This document shows positions 1 to 7,874 of a DNA stretch of 11,063 nucleotides, piece after piece. The notes below the pieces were generated by a model. The model had not been told where the DNA came from. It did not search any database and saw only the letters and a list, made by a program, of their open reading frames with translations. The translations under genes were made by a program, and so were the position numbers. The stretch is from an uncultured Pseudomonadota bacterium. Its GTDB lineage: Bacteria > Pseudomonadota > Alphaproteobacteria > Rs-D84. Positions within the stretch are counted from its first letter, which is position 1, and each line of letters opens with the position of its first letter. The stretch covers positions 1 to 11,063 of the forward strand of contig CAMVPZ010000025.1 of assembly GCA_947169505.1 (NCBI GenBank), read 5' to 3'.

Positions 1-1
1 G

Positions 2-1216
2 TTATTTGCTTTGTTTTATTTACTATTTCGTTTGATACCAAAAATTACAAAAAGAATTCCTGCTAAATACCCGGCAATGATTTGTGCATGGATTGGTTTA
101 TTATTTTATTTGTGTATATCAGGTATCAGTGTCGCAACAATTCGTGCTTTTTTAATGGCTACATTAATAGGTATTGCAACTTTGTTTGGGCGAAATATTT
201 TATCTTTACGAAATGGCGCTTTGGCATTTTTGATAATATTTTTAATAAATCCGTTTTATGTTATGACCGCTGGATTTCAACTTTCTTTTGCGGCAGTTTT
301 TGGTTTATTATGGTTTTATCAAAACAAAGAATACATTAAACGCACAAAGATAAATAAATTTTTCCATTGGATATATTTATCTTTTATGACCGCATTAATT
401 GCGACAATCTTTACTTTGCCGTTTATAATCGCACATTTTGGATATTTACCAATTTACAGTTTATTGGGCAATATCATCATTTTGCCAATCTTTTCATTTG
501 CAATTATGCCACTTATTATGATTGGTACAATATTATCTTTGTTTGGAAATCATTTTATTATTAATATTACCAATCAAGTTTATGATTTTGCTTTATCAAT
601 TGCAAAATATATTACAGATTTGCCTTATGCCAATGTATCTATGCCACATGTTTCTAATACGGTTTTGATATTAAGTATTTTTGGATTATTATTTTTAATA
701 TTAACTGTTAAAAACGATTCAAAAAAATGGATTATAAAAAATATTAATTATGTTTTGTGTGCCGTATTTATTTCTGGCGCAACGATAATTTATACGACCA
801 GACAAAAACCTTTATTTTATGCAACAAGCGATCATGAATTGGTTGGTTTTGTTGTTGATAAAAAATTACAATTTAATCACGCAAAGATGTCTAAACATTA
901 TTTTGCTTTTGATTCTTGGTATGAATTTAATAATGAAGAAGCAAAGCCCCACAATAAAAGATATAAATGCGACCATGGATTTTGTGTATATAAAACAAAA
1001 AATTGGAATTTAGTATATATGCAAAACTTTATAGCGATATTTAATAATATTGAAAATGTTTGTGAAGATAAAAGTACAGATTACATAGTTGCAACATTTA
1101 AAATTAGCGCACCAAATTGTCATGGAAAAATATTAAATGATGGATTGCTGATTTACCCGAATGGAAAAATAAGAAAAATTATTAATCGTCGTCCGTGGCA
1201 TAATCCGCAGCAATAA
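2..1216 (+). CDS. comEC: ComEC/Rec2-family DNA uptake channel, 3' part (5' end outside window)
   Basis: This is the C-terminal part of the inner-membrane channel thought to pass single-stranded DNA into the cytoplasm during natural transformation. The frame is open from base 2, so the true start lies upstream; the TTG at 11 is only the first possible start codon visible. The visible part holds a series of hydrophobic segments up to about base 790. It carries the competence-domain motifs SGISVATIRAF (119-151) and FQLSFAAV (275-298), and a proline-bearing loop 'LPIYSLLGN'. A soluble tail of roughly 130 residues follows, with four cysteines (KCDHGFC, ENVC, APNC). There is no HxHxDH motif, so the metallo-beta-lactamase domain of Bacillus-type ComEC is absent; I recall such tails from alphaproteobacterial homologues. 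The stop lies 35 bases inside the convergent truA gene, and no terminator hairpin is evident after it. Whether the cell is naturally competent cannot be told from here. Confidence 0.9.
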   Translation, partial: LFALFYLLFRLIPKITKRIPAKYPAMICAWIGLLFYLCISGISVATIRAFLMATLIGIATLFGRNILSLRNGALAFLIIFLINPFYVMTAGFQLSFAAVFGLLWFYQNKEYIKRTKINKFFHWIYLSFMTALIATIFTLPFIIAHFGYLPIYSLLGNIIILPIFSFAIMPLIMIGTILSLFGNHFIINITNQVYDFALSIAKYITDLPYANVSMPHVSNTVLILSIFGLLFLILTVKNDSKKWIIKNINYVLCAVFISGATIIYTTRQKPLFYATSDHELVGFVVDKKLQFNHAKMSKHYFAFDSWYEFNNEEAKPHNKRYKCDHGFCVYKTKNWNLVYMQNFIAIFNNIENVCEDKSTDYIVATFKISAPNCHGKILNDGLLIYPNGKIRKIINRRPWHNPQQ

Positions 1217-1925
1217 AATAAAGCCCACAAGCCGGTGCATTTATGCCTGCAGCACTGCGATTTTTTGCATTTAATATTTCATCAATGTCTAATGGTTTAC
1301 CCAGCCCTATTTCAACCAAAGTGCCAACCATATTTCGAACCTGGTGATGTAAAAAAGAACGTGCCATAAATTCAAAAATTATTTCATCGCCGTTTTGTGT
1401 AATTGTGATTGAATCCAAAGTTTTTATCGGGGATTTAGATTGACATTGACTTGAACGGAAAGATGTAAAATCGTGTTTTCCAATCAATTTTTGTGCCGCT
1501 TTTTTCATCGCATTTATATCCAATTTTTTAGGCACCCACCATGCACGATTTTTTTGTAAAACTATTGGTGCAGACCGATTGATAACAATATATTTATAAT
1601 GTCTTTTGATACATGAAAAACGCGCATGAAAATCATCACTGACCTGTTCACAATTTAATACAGCAACCGGTTTTTCGGTTAAATAAAAATTCATCGCACG
1701 CATAACAGTTTCTGGTTCATGTTCACGTTCTAAATCAAAATGCGCAACCATATTTATTGCGTGGACACCGGCATCGGTACGCCCTGCAGAATAAACCGTA
1801 GTATTTTCCCCGCAGAATTGAAAAATCGCATCTTGTAATAAAGATTGTACAGATGGTCCCTGGTGATTTTCCTGCCACCCTATTAAATCTGTTCCATCAT
1901 ATTCAATATTTATTTTATAACGCAT
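1182..1925 (-). CDS. truA: tRNA pseudouridine(38-40) synthase TruA
   Basis: TruA converts uridines 38-40 of the anticodon stem-loop of many tRNAs to pseudouridine in the cytoplasm. The 247-residue protein is a normal length for the family (E. coli is about 270). The start MRYKINIEYDGTDLIGWQ is typical. The motif AGRTDAGVHA places the catalytic aspartate at residue 51. HDFTSFRSSQCQSKSP (151-166) and RSFLHHQVRNMVGTLVEIG (189-207) are the other signature blocks. It is the last gene of def-fmt-truA: only three bases separate the fmt stop from its ATG, and a GGTGA ribosome site lies 7 bases upstream, inside the end of fmt. Its last 35 bases overlap convergent comEC. I see no hairpin terminator after its stop, so its transcript probably runs into comEC antisense. 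Confidence 0.97.
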   Translation of the reverse strand: MRYKINIEYDGTDLIGWQENHQGPSVQSLLQDAIFQFCGENTTVYSAGRTDAGVHAINMVAHFDLEREHEPETVMRAMNFYLTEKPVAVLNCEQVSDDFHARFSCIKRHYKYIVINRSAPIVLQKNRAWWVPKKLDINAMKKAAQKLIGKHDFTSFRSSQCQSKSPIKTLDSITITQNGDEIIFEFMARSFLHHQVRNMVGTLVEIGLGKPLDIDEILNAKNRSAAGINAPACGLYFIAADYATDDD

Positions 1926-1928
1926 AAT

Positions 1929-2741
1929 TTATTCACCATATTTGATGTCGCCACCGTGCAGACCGTTTAAAAAACTTTTCCAATCCATTGGATTTTTTCC
2001 ACTTGGTTGGATTTTAGTTATTTTTAATTCACCGTTTTCAATTTTTGTTTCCAAGATTTTAACATCAATACCATTTATTTTTGTTCGACCACATTCCAGC
2101 GCACGCACTTGATTATGAATTTGAAGCGGGGATTTTTTCCAATCAATGATTTCATCTTCACCAGTAAATTTTCGGGTGTATAAGGGTTCACCGCTTTGTG
2201 GAATTGCCGGATATTTTTCCGGATTTTTCAAATATTCATTTAACATTTCAATTGCGACAGCGGACACTTTCTTTTCCACCGTTTCATTATTATCATTTTC
2301 ATCAATTGTTATGTTTTTACGCAGGTATACATCACCTGCATCCATTTCGGCCACCATATCCATTAAACAAACATCTATATTGGTATCACCGTTTAATATA
2401 GCGGTTTTTATTGGTGAAGGTCCACGATATTTCGGCAAAGAAGACGGGTGAATATTTATACATTTTGCCGCATTCAAAACATTATCACGTAAAATCACGC
2501 CATAAGATATTACGACTATCATATCTGGTTTTTGTGTAATTAAATCAAATTCTTTGATTGATGTGTGGACGGTTAAACCTTTGCTTTGCGCCCAAACATG
2601 CACCGGTGATGGTGTTAAAACATGTTTACGTCCCATTGGTTTTGGCGCACGAGTAAACACGCCGATAATATCGTGTTTATTTGATAAATCATCGAAAATT
2701 GGAACTACGAAATCATTAGTTCCCATCAAAATCAATTTCAT
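1929..2741 (-). CDS. fmt: methionyl-tRNA formyltransferase Fmt (short form)
   Basis: Fmt transfers a formyl group from 10-formyltetrahydrofolate to the methionine of initiator tRNA. The N-terminal Rossmann-like domain begins MKLILMGTNDFVVPIF. The active site is visible as N96-I-H98 in 'INIHPSSLPKYRGPSPI' and D134 in 'EMDAGD'. The 36-residue spacing from His to Asp equals that of E. coli Fmt (H108, D144). The C-terminal domain starts near 'DEIIDWKKSPLQIHNQVRAL' (196-215) and ends with 'SGKNPMDWKSFLNGL', as in alphaproteobacterial forms. The total of 270 residues is about 40 short of the usual size; the missing length seems to come from the C-terminal domain, between 'VKILETKIENGE' and 'LKITKIQ'. 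It starts directly on the def stop (TAA then ATG, no gap) with GGAG 7 bases upstream inside def, which suggests translational coupling. Confidence 0.94.
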   Translation of the reverse strand: MKLILMGTNDFVVPIFDDLSNKHDIIGVFTRAPKPMGRKHVLTPSPVHVWAQSKGLTVHTSIKEFDLITQKPDMIVVISYGVILRDNVLNAAKCINIHPSSLPKYRGPSPIKTAILNGDTNIDVCLMDMVAEMDAGDVYLRKNITIDENDNNETVEKKVSAVAIEMLNEYLKNPEKYPAIPQSGEPLYTRKFTGEDEIIDWKKSPLQIHNQVRALECGRTKINGIDVKILETKIENGELKITKIQPSGKNPMDWKSFLNGLHGGDIKYGE

Positions 2742-3242
2742 TTAATGTCTCCGATTTACTTTACGCATTAACATTTCACGTTTTACACCGGATAAATAAT
2801 CGATAAACAAAACACCGTCCAAATGATCTGTTTCGTGTTGAACAATACGCGCAATAGTCCCCGCCATTTTTGCCATTTTTGTATCACCTTTTTCGTCCGT
2901 CCATTCAACAATCACAGATTCAGGGCGTACCACATTGGAATATACCGGCAATCCATCCGCACCCAAAACAGAAAGACATCCTTCTTCCATAATGCAAGTC
3001 TTGCTGCTTTTTTCAATTATTTTTGGATTTATCATACGGTATATTTCGTTTGTATCAGGATTCATCATAACCAAAAATCTTTGCGTGATTCCAATTTGTG
3101 GTGCCGCCAACCCCACCCCATTTTGAGATTTCATCATTTTTACCATTTCATCCATGGTATGCAATATTTCGGGCGTAATGTCCGCCACAGGCGTGCACTT
3201 TTCCCGCAAAACTAAATCTCCACAAAGTTTCATTTGCAACAT
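2742..3242 (-). CDS. def: peptide deformylase
   Basis: Peptide deformylase is a metalloenzyme that removes the N-formyl group from new proteins, the partner activity to Fmt encoded next door. All three family motifs are present: GVGLAAPQ (42-49), EGCLS with the metal ligand C89, and QHETDHLDG (135-143) with ligands H136 and H140 and catalytic E137. The length of 166 residues is normal. I take the ATG at 3242 because AAAAGG lies 8 bases upstream of it; a second ATG three codons later (3233) has no such site. It is the first gene of def-fmt-truA and is divergent from rmuC. The -35 of the proposed rmuC promoter lies inside the first codons of def. A def promoter must lie in 3243-3297, where several TATAAA-like boxes are present but none has a convincing -35. 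Confidence 0.97.
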   Translation of the reverse strand: MLQMKLCGDLVLREKCTPVADITPEILHTMDEMVKMMKSQNGVGLAAPQIGITQRFLVMMNPDTNEIYRMINPKIIEKSSKTCIMEEGCLSVLGADGLPVYSNVVRPESVIVEWTDEKGDTKMAKMAGTIARIVQHETDHLDGVLFIDYLSGVKREMLMRKVNRRH

Positions 3243-3262
3243 ATAAAAAACCTTTTTATAAT
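3234..3262 (+). promoter_or_regulatory. predicted sigma70-type promoter of rmuC
   Basis: TTGCAA (3234-3239, four of six consensus bases) is followed after exactly 17 bases by a perfect TATAAT (3257-3262). Transcription would start near 3269, leaving a leader of about 29 bases with AAAGGA (3285-3290) placed 7 bases before the rmuC ATG. The -35 overlaps the start of the divergent def gene. Prediction from spacing and consensus only. Confidence 0.6.
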
Positions 3263-3297
3263 TGTTTATATTAAAGATTGTAGCAAAGGATTTTAAA

Positions 3298-4185
3298 ATG
3301 ACAACTTATATTTTAATGCTTTTGGTCTTGATTGTCGTATTATTGATTGTGTTGATATTCCGCAAACCAAATCTGGATTTATCATCGCTGCGTGAAGATA
3401 ATGCAAGATTGCGTGAAAGATTGGCTGAGAGATTGGGGATGTTATCGCAAAATGCGATGGAATTGAAAAATATAAGTTCTGATATTGCGAATTTCAAAGA
3501 TATATTAATGGGAAACAAACAAGCCCGTGGGACATTTGGTGAAAAGCAACTGGAAGATTTGGTTCAAGACATTATGCCACCTGAAACATATGCTTTTCAA
3601 AGTGTTTTATCAAACGGGGGACAAACGGTGCGACCTGATTGCATAATAAGATTACCATATCCACCGGGCGACATGATAATTGACAGTAAATTTCCATTGG
3701 AAAGTTATAATCGAATATTGGAAAATAAAAATGATTTGGGTGCAAAAAAGCAATTTGAATTGGACGTTCGCAAACATATTGATGCAATCGCTGAAAAATA
3801 TATTATTCCGGGCGTAACTGCGGAAAGTGCGATGATGTTTATTGCTTCGGAATCTATATTTATGGTATTGCATACCGAATTTCCAAACACCATAGAATAT
3901 GCGGCACACAAAAAAGTGTTTATTGTTTCACCGGCTACATTGTGGGCAACATTAAATACTATTCGTGCGGTACTTTCTGATATAAAAATTAAACGTGTAG
4001 CAAATAAAATCAAACGAGAATTGGATTTATTATTAACTGATTTGAATCGTTTGAATGAACGTGCATCAAAAGTAGATCAACATTTTGCGTTGGCACAAAA
4101 AGATATGAATGAATTACAAACTTCTATATCAAAGATAAGTCCACGTGCCGAAAAAATTCGTGATATGGATTTCGGTGAAGATTGA
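3298..4185 (+). CDS. rmuC: RmuC-family DNA recombination protein, membrane-anchored
   Basis: RmuC-family proteins are predicted nucleases of the PD-(D/E)XK type that limit rearrangement at inverted repeats in E. coli; the biochemical role is poorly known. Residues 3-21 form one hydrophobic helix, a probable inner-membrane anchor, and 30-75 look like a coiled coil. The conserved core follows: GTFGEKQLE (79-87), RPDCIIRLP (112-120), IDSKFPL (128-134, candidate D-x-K site) and SPATLWATL (211-219). A second helical stretch covers 235-280. At 295 residues it is shorter than the usual 350-500, mainly through a short coiled coil. I chose the ATG at 3298, with AAAGGA 7 bases upstream, over an in-frame TTG at 3262 that overlaps the promoter -10. 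It ends with tandem stops TGA TAA, showing that TGA is a stop in this genome. It faces def-fmt-truA, a neighbourhood I recall from other alphaproteobacteria. Confidence 0.93.
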   Translation: MTTYILMLLVLIVVLLIVLIFRKPNLDLSSLREDNARLRERLAERLGMLSQNAMELKNISSDIANFKDILMGNKQARGTFGEKQLEDLVQDIMPPETYAFQSVLSNGGQTVRPDCIIRLPYPPGDMIIDSKFPLESYNRILENKNDLGAKKQFELDVRKHIDAIAEKYIIPGVTAESAMMFIASESIFMVLHTEFPNTIEYAAHKKVFIVSPATLWATLNTIRAVLSDIKIKRVANKIKRELDLLLTDLNRLNERASKVDQHFALAQKDMNELQTSISKISPRAEKIRDMDFGED

Positions 4186-4205
4186 TAAATATTTACCCAA
4201 CATTT

Positions 4206-4240
4206 AAAAACCACCCAAATGGGTGGTGTTTTTTATTTTT
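4206..4240. terminator. bidirectional rho-independent terminator between rmuC and the HAD gene
   Basis: CCACCC (4211-4216), loop AAAT, GGGTGG (4221-4226), with an A run on the left (4206-4210) and TGTTTTTTATTTTTT on the right. It therefore has a T run on either strand and can end both rmuC (+) and the convergent efflux operon (-). The HAD gene's stop codon (4233-4235) lies inside the right-hand T run, so on the minus strand the stem begins only a few bases after that stop. Confidence 0.88.
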
Positions 4241-4832
4241 TGCGCATGCCTGTTCTTGAATTTATCCAAACCTTTTCACGTGCGATTTTCATAATTGGCA
4301 TATCGTTTTTACTGTCTGAATAAGCACATACGACATTCGGGATGTATTTATTTTCTTTTGCCCAATTATCCAGTGCGATTATCTTATTTTTTCCCCAACA
4401 TAAAAATTTATATTTATATGGTTTTTTTTCATCCATTTTAGAACATATAACAGCATCAAATTTTATGTCTTTCACCAATTTTGGTATTAAATAATCAGGT
4501 GATGCAGAAATCAAAACAACTTTATTGCCCGCTGATTTTTCTTTTTCAACCTGTTCTTTGACCCAACCAAAACGATTTTTTTTATGTAATTCAACAACTT
4601 TGTTTGAAAAGTTCTGTACCATTTTTGGGGTTATAAAACAACGAATTGTTTCACGCCACCAAATTCCATCAGGATTTACAATTCTTCCAACAAAACCCGC
4701 AATTACAGACGGAATATAGAACCACGGACGAAAGGAATGTTTAAAACAATATTTAAAAAATTCCCAATTAGAATCCGATGCAGAAATTGTCCCATCAAAA
4801 TCAAAAACAACCACGTTCACTTTCTTCAACAT
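4233..4832 (-). CDS. HAD superfamily IB phosphatase (SerB/PgpC-like), last gene of efflux operon
   Basis: The protein has the full set of haloacid-dehalogenase motifs: I, FDFDGT with nucleophile D11 and D13; II, VLISAS with S109; III, K148 or K150 in 'CWGKNKI'; IV, YSDSKNDMP with D173 and D177. The layout (helical cap between motifs I and II, 'ISASPDYLIP' at motif II) fits subfamily IB, which includes phosphoserine phosphatase and phosphatidylglycerophosphatase C. A hydrophobic stretch at 36-52 could touch the membrane, as in PgpC-like members, but the substrate cannot be read from the sequence. I prefer the ATG at 4832 (199 residues), which has GGGGAG just upstream, over an ATG four codons earlier (4844) with no ribosome site. 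It starts 19 bases after the RND pump stop and is probably co-transcribed with it. Whether it serves the pump or is only carried along is open. Confidence 0.85.
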   Translation of the reverse strand: MLKKVNVVVFDFDGTISASDSNWEFFKYCFKHSFRPWFYIPSVIAGFVGRIVNPDGIWWRETIRCFITPKMVQNFSNKVVELHKKNRFGWVKEQVEKEKSAGNKVVLISASPDYLIPKLVKDIKFDAVICSKMDEKKPYKYKFLCWGKNKIIALDNWAKENKYIPNVVCAYSDSKNDMPIMKIAREKVWINSRTGMRKK

Positions 4833-4851
4833 GTTTCTCCCCATTTTTTCA

Positions 4852-7800
4852 TTACGTTAAAAACTTTTTACGTGATTTTTCTATAACAAAAAATATAGCC
4901 GGTGTCAAGGTAAATGTCCATAACAACGATGCCAACATACCACCAATCATAACAGCGCCCATTGCTACTTTCATACCATCATTAGACCATAATTGCGGAA
5001 CCATACCTGCAACAACCGCTATGGTAGTCATTAAAATCATGCGCTTTTTATCCATCAATTCTGCCCATAACACTGTTTTAGCATCTTCGCCATGTTGAAC
5101 ACGTACAACCGTTGGTTCCAAAACCAAAATATTATTATTAACCACCAAACCAACCAACATAATGAATGCCATCATCGCACCAATGTTTATTGATGCCCCG
5201 GATAAAAACAACACTATGAATACACCTGCAAAACTGGTTATAATCGAAGTTGCAATCGTAAATGGATGTATAAAAGAATTCATTATCGCAGCCAACAACA
5301 TAAATGTTAAAATTGTTGCCAATAAAAATGCCTGGGCAATTTCACCTGTGGTTTCATCTTGGATTTCAGACATACCCGCAAAAGATGCATAATACCCATT
5401 TTCCCAATTTATTGTGTTTAATTGTTTTTCAATTTCCGCTTGAACCGGACCAATCGTTGATTTACCAATATTTATATCTATTTCTGTCACACGATTTTTA
5501 TCAATACGATATATGTTTGATGTCGCCGGCATACTTTCTAAATCCCCCAACTGAGATAAAGCAACCATACCTTTGTGTGAATTTACATAAACACTGTCGA
5601 ACATAGATTGTTTTTTAAATTGTTTTTCAAATTCCAAAATTATTGGGTATTCATCACCACTTTCTTTGTATTTATATGTGTCGTTTCCAAAAAGAGCTGT
5701 ACGCAAAGTAGTCCCTGCCGACGCATTTTTTACACCCCAAAAATTCATTTTTTCGTCATCTGGAATAAAACGAATTTCATTGTTCGGTGTTTGTTGTGCA
5801 AAAACAGCACTTTGTACTTCTGGAATTTTATTAACCATATCAACTATTTGGTTTGCATATTCAATACGCTTGACATCATCTTCACCATAAATATTCAACA
5901 CCATATCAGAATTAAACCCAGAACCGCTTATATTTTCCCCAGCACGAATTTGAATTTCTGCATCGTTTATATCTGCCAAAGTTGGCAATATTTTTTGTGC
6001 CAGTTTTTTATCGCTGATATTACGGTTTGAAACATCGACTAATTCGACTTTGACATTGATATTCTGCAAACCTTTATCGCCTATTTTAGTGGTCACAGAT
6101 TTCACTTCGTTAAATTGTTTTAATCTTTGTTCTATTTCTTTTGCGATTGCTTCAGATTTAGAATATACAGCCCCCATTGGCGCACGTGCAGTTATTGTTA
6201 TTTCGTTCGCATCAGTTGATGGAGAAAATTCGTTGCCCGTAAATTTCATTAACTGTGCAGATAATATCAACACAACAAAAGCAATTAAAATCACAATCCA
6301 TGGATGTTTTGATTGGTATTCATACCATGAATAAAGACGTGTTTTTTTATTGTTTTCTTTGACTTGTTTTGTTTTTTGTTTTGATGGCAATTTTAATAAT
6401 TTCGCAATCATCATCGGGGTTAAAGTAAACGAAAACAGCAATGATAATAAAGTTAAATAAACAACAGTCATACCAAATTGCAGCATGAATTGACCCGCAA
6501 TTCCACCCATAAAAGCCAAAGGCAAAAACACCACTACGTTCGTTCCAACACCCGCCAAAACAGGTATCGCAACTTTGCGTGTTCCTTCTTCTGCCGCCAA
6601 TTCGGGTGATTTCCCAGATGCCAATTCCGTCAACGCAGATTCAATCAAAATAATTGCATTCGACACCAATGTACCCAAAGCCGTAGCATATGCCAAAAGT
6701 GTCATAGCATTGATTGTAAAACCAGACGCATTCATCAAGAAAAATCCAGATAATAATGACGCAGGAATCACTACACCTGCAATAATTGTTGAACGCCAAT
6801 TACGTGTGAAAGCCAATAAAACCAACACCGTAAATATAACACCCAATATAATGCCATTTATTGTGTCGTTCGTATCTTGGGAAACATGAGTGGAAGAATC
6901 CGAAACTATCTGCATAGTTGTATCTGGGAACTTTGATTGTAAATCTTTTTCCAATTCTGGCAAATTTTTACGCAATGCTTTTGATATTTTTATTGCATTA
7001 CCATCACTGGCTTTGACTACAGACATGATAATAACATCTTTGCCATTATACATTGCACCTTTTTCTATATCACGCATAGCATCGGTCACAGATGCAACCG
7101 ATGATAATTTAAATGTTTCACCTTCAACAGTTGTAATTTCAAGATTTGCAATTTCTTCAACAGATTGAAATTCGCCAATAAACCTGACGTTTGCAGAATT
7201 AATGTTCGTTTCAATTTTTCCACCTGGTACGTTTAAATTGCGTGTGGCTATGGCAGAAACAATATCATTCACCGTGACACCACGTGCCGCCATTAAATCT
7301 GGATCCATCGCAACACGAACAGCCCTTTGACGTCCACCAAAAGTATTTACAGATGCAACACCTTTGACAGCGGTCACTTTATTAGCAAGTGTATCTGTTA
7401 TATATTTTTCAACATCTTTTGGATTACCACCACTGATAACTATATCTAAAACCGGAGTTTGCAAAGGATTTAATTTTGCAATCACAGGTTGTTTCAAATC
7501 ATCTGGAAAATCATTTGCCAAACTATCTATTTTGGCTTTTACTTCATTGGCTTTGTCGTCAACATTTACACCCAAATTAAATTCTGAAATAACATACGCC
7601 ATATTTTCATATACTTGTGAAGTAATCTTTTTTACGCCTGCAACTTCTGACATGGCATTTTCAGCCTTTTTTACAACTTGGGTTTCCAATTCTTCACTTG
7701 ATGCCCCCGGATAAACAAAAGTTGCGGTCACATATGGAAAATCAACAGACGGTGTACGTTCAATGTTCATTTTTGGAAAAGAAACCATACCCAACACTAC

Positions 7801-7857
7801 AAAAAACAAAACAAACATTATGGTTGTGACAGGTTTTTGTATAAAGAATTTTAACAT
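4852..7857 (-). CDS. RND-family efflux transporter permease (AcrB/HAE1-like) with atypical proton-relay residues
   Basis: This is the inner-membrane pump of a tripartite export system. Its 1001 residues show the usual duplicated layout: TM1 about 11-29, periplasmic porter/docking region 37-335, TM2-6 about 336-490, TM7 about 519-537, second periplasmic region 540-840, and TM8-12 about 843-993. Start MLKFFIQKPVTTIMF, 'TPSVDFPYVTATFVYPGAS' (35-53) and 'GGMLASLLWTFTLTPAIFF' (972-990) are typical. In TM4 the sequence GTLVSNAIILIE puts S399-N400 where AcrB has D407-D408. In TM10 GLVVNNNILVLE puts N907 where AcrB has K940. T944/T945 in TM11 remain. AAAGGG lies 8 bases before the ATG, and 17 bases separate it from the adaptor gene. 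The frame is intact, so this is not a simple pseudogene. Substrate unknown. Confidence 0.95.
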   Translation of the reverse strand: MLKFFIQKPVTTIMFVLFFVVLGMVSFPKMNIERTPSVDFPYVTATFVYPGASSEELETQVVKKAENAMSEVAGVKKITSQVYENMAYVISEFNLGVNVDDKANEVKAKIDSLANDFPDDLKQPVIAKLNPLQTPVLDIVISGGNPKDVEKYITDTLANKVTAVKGVASVNTFGGRQRAVRVAMDPDLMAARGVTVNDIVSAIATRNLNVPGGKIETNINSANVRFIGEFQSVEEIANLEITTVEGETFKLSSVASVTDAMRDIEKGAMYNGKDVIIMSVVKASDGNAIKISKALRKNLPELEKDLQSKFPDTTMQIVSDSSTHVSQDTNDTINGIILGVIFTVLVLLAFTRNWRSTIIAGVVIPASLLSGFFLMNASGFTINAMTLLAYATALGTLVSNAIILIESALTELASGKSPELAAEEGTRKVAIPVLAGVGTNVVVFLPLAFMGGIAGQFMLQFGMTVVYLTLLSLLFSFTLTPMMIAKLLKLPSKQKTKQVKENNKKTRLYSWYEYQSKHPWIVILIAFVVLILSAQLMKFTGNEFSPSTDANEITITARAPMGAVYSKSEAIAKEIEQRLKQFNEVKSVTTKIGDKGLQNINVKVELVDVSNRNISDKKLAQKILPTLADINDAEIQIRAGENISGSGFNSDMVLNIYGEDDVKRIEYANQIVDMVNKIPEVQSAVFAQQTPNNEIRFIPDDEKMNFWGVKNASAGTTLRTALFGNDTYKYKESGDEYPIILEFEKQFKKQSMFDSVYVNSHKGMVALSQLGDLESMPATSNIYRIDKNRVTEIDINIGKSTIGPVQAEIEKQLNTINWENGYYASFAGMSEIQDETTGEIAQAFLLATILTFMLLAAIMNSFIHPFTIATSIITSFAGVFIVLFLSGASINIGAMMAFIMLVGLVVNNNILVLEPTVVRVQHGEDAKTVLWAELMDKKRMILMTTIAVVAGMVPQLWSNDGMKVAMGAVMIGGMLASLLWTFTLTPAIFFVIEKSRKKFLT

Positions 7858-7874
7858 TTTATTTGCCCTTTGTT

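Noticed and set aside
2146..3215. Plus-strand open frames of 63-130 codons opposite fmt and def
   Set aside because: fmt and def are certain from their catalytic motifs. The opposite-strand translations have composition typical of antisense reading.
3262..3297. TTG start adding 12 residues to RmuC
   Set aside because: It overlaps the last base of the predicted -10 box and lies upstream of the expected transcript start. The ATG at 3298 has AAAGGA at 7 bases.
5162..7714. Several plus-strand open frames of 70-140 codons opposite the RND pump gene
   Set aside because: They are antisense shadows of a well-conserved pump gene. Their translations show no recognisable domain, and none has a convincing ribosome site.
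4852..7857. The RND gene as a decaying pseudogene because of its missing relay residues
   Set aside because: The frame is intact over 1001 codons, other family motifs are kept, and the ribosome site and operon spacing are good. Decay would not change only the triad.
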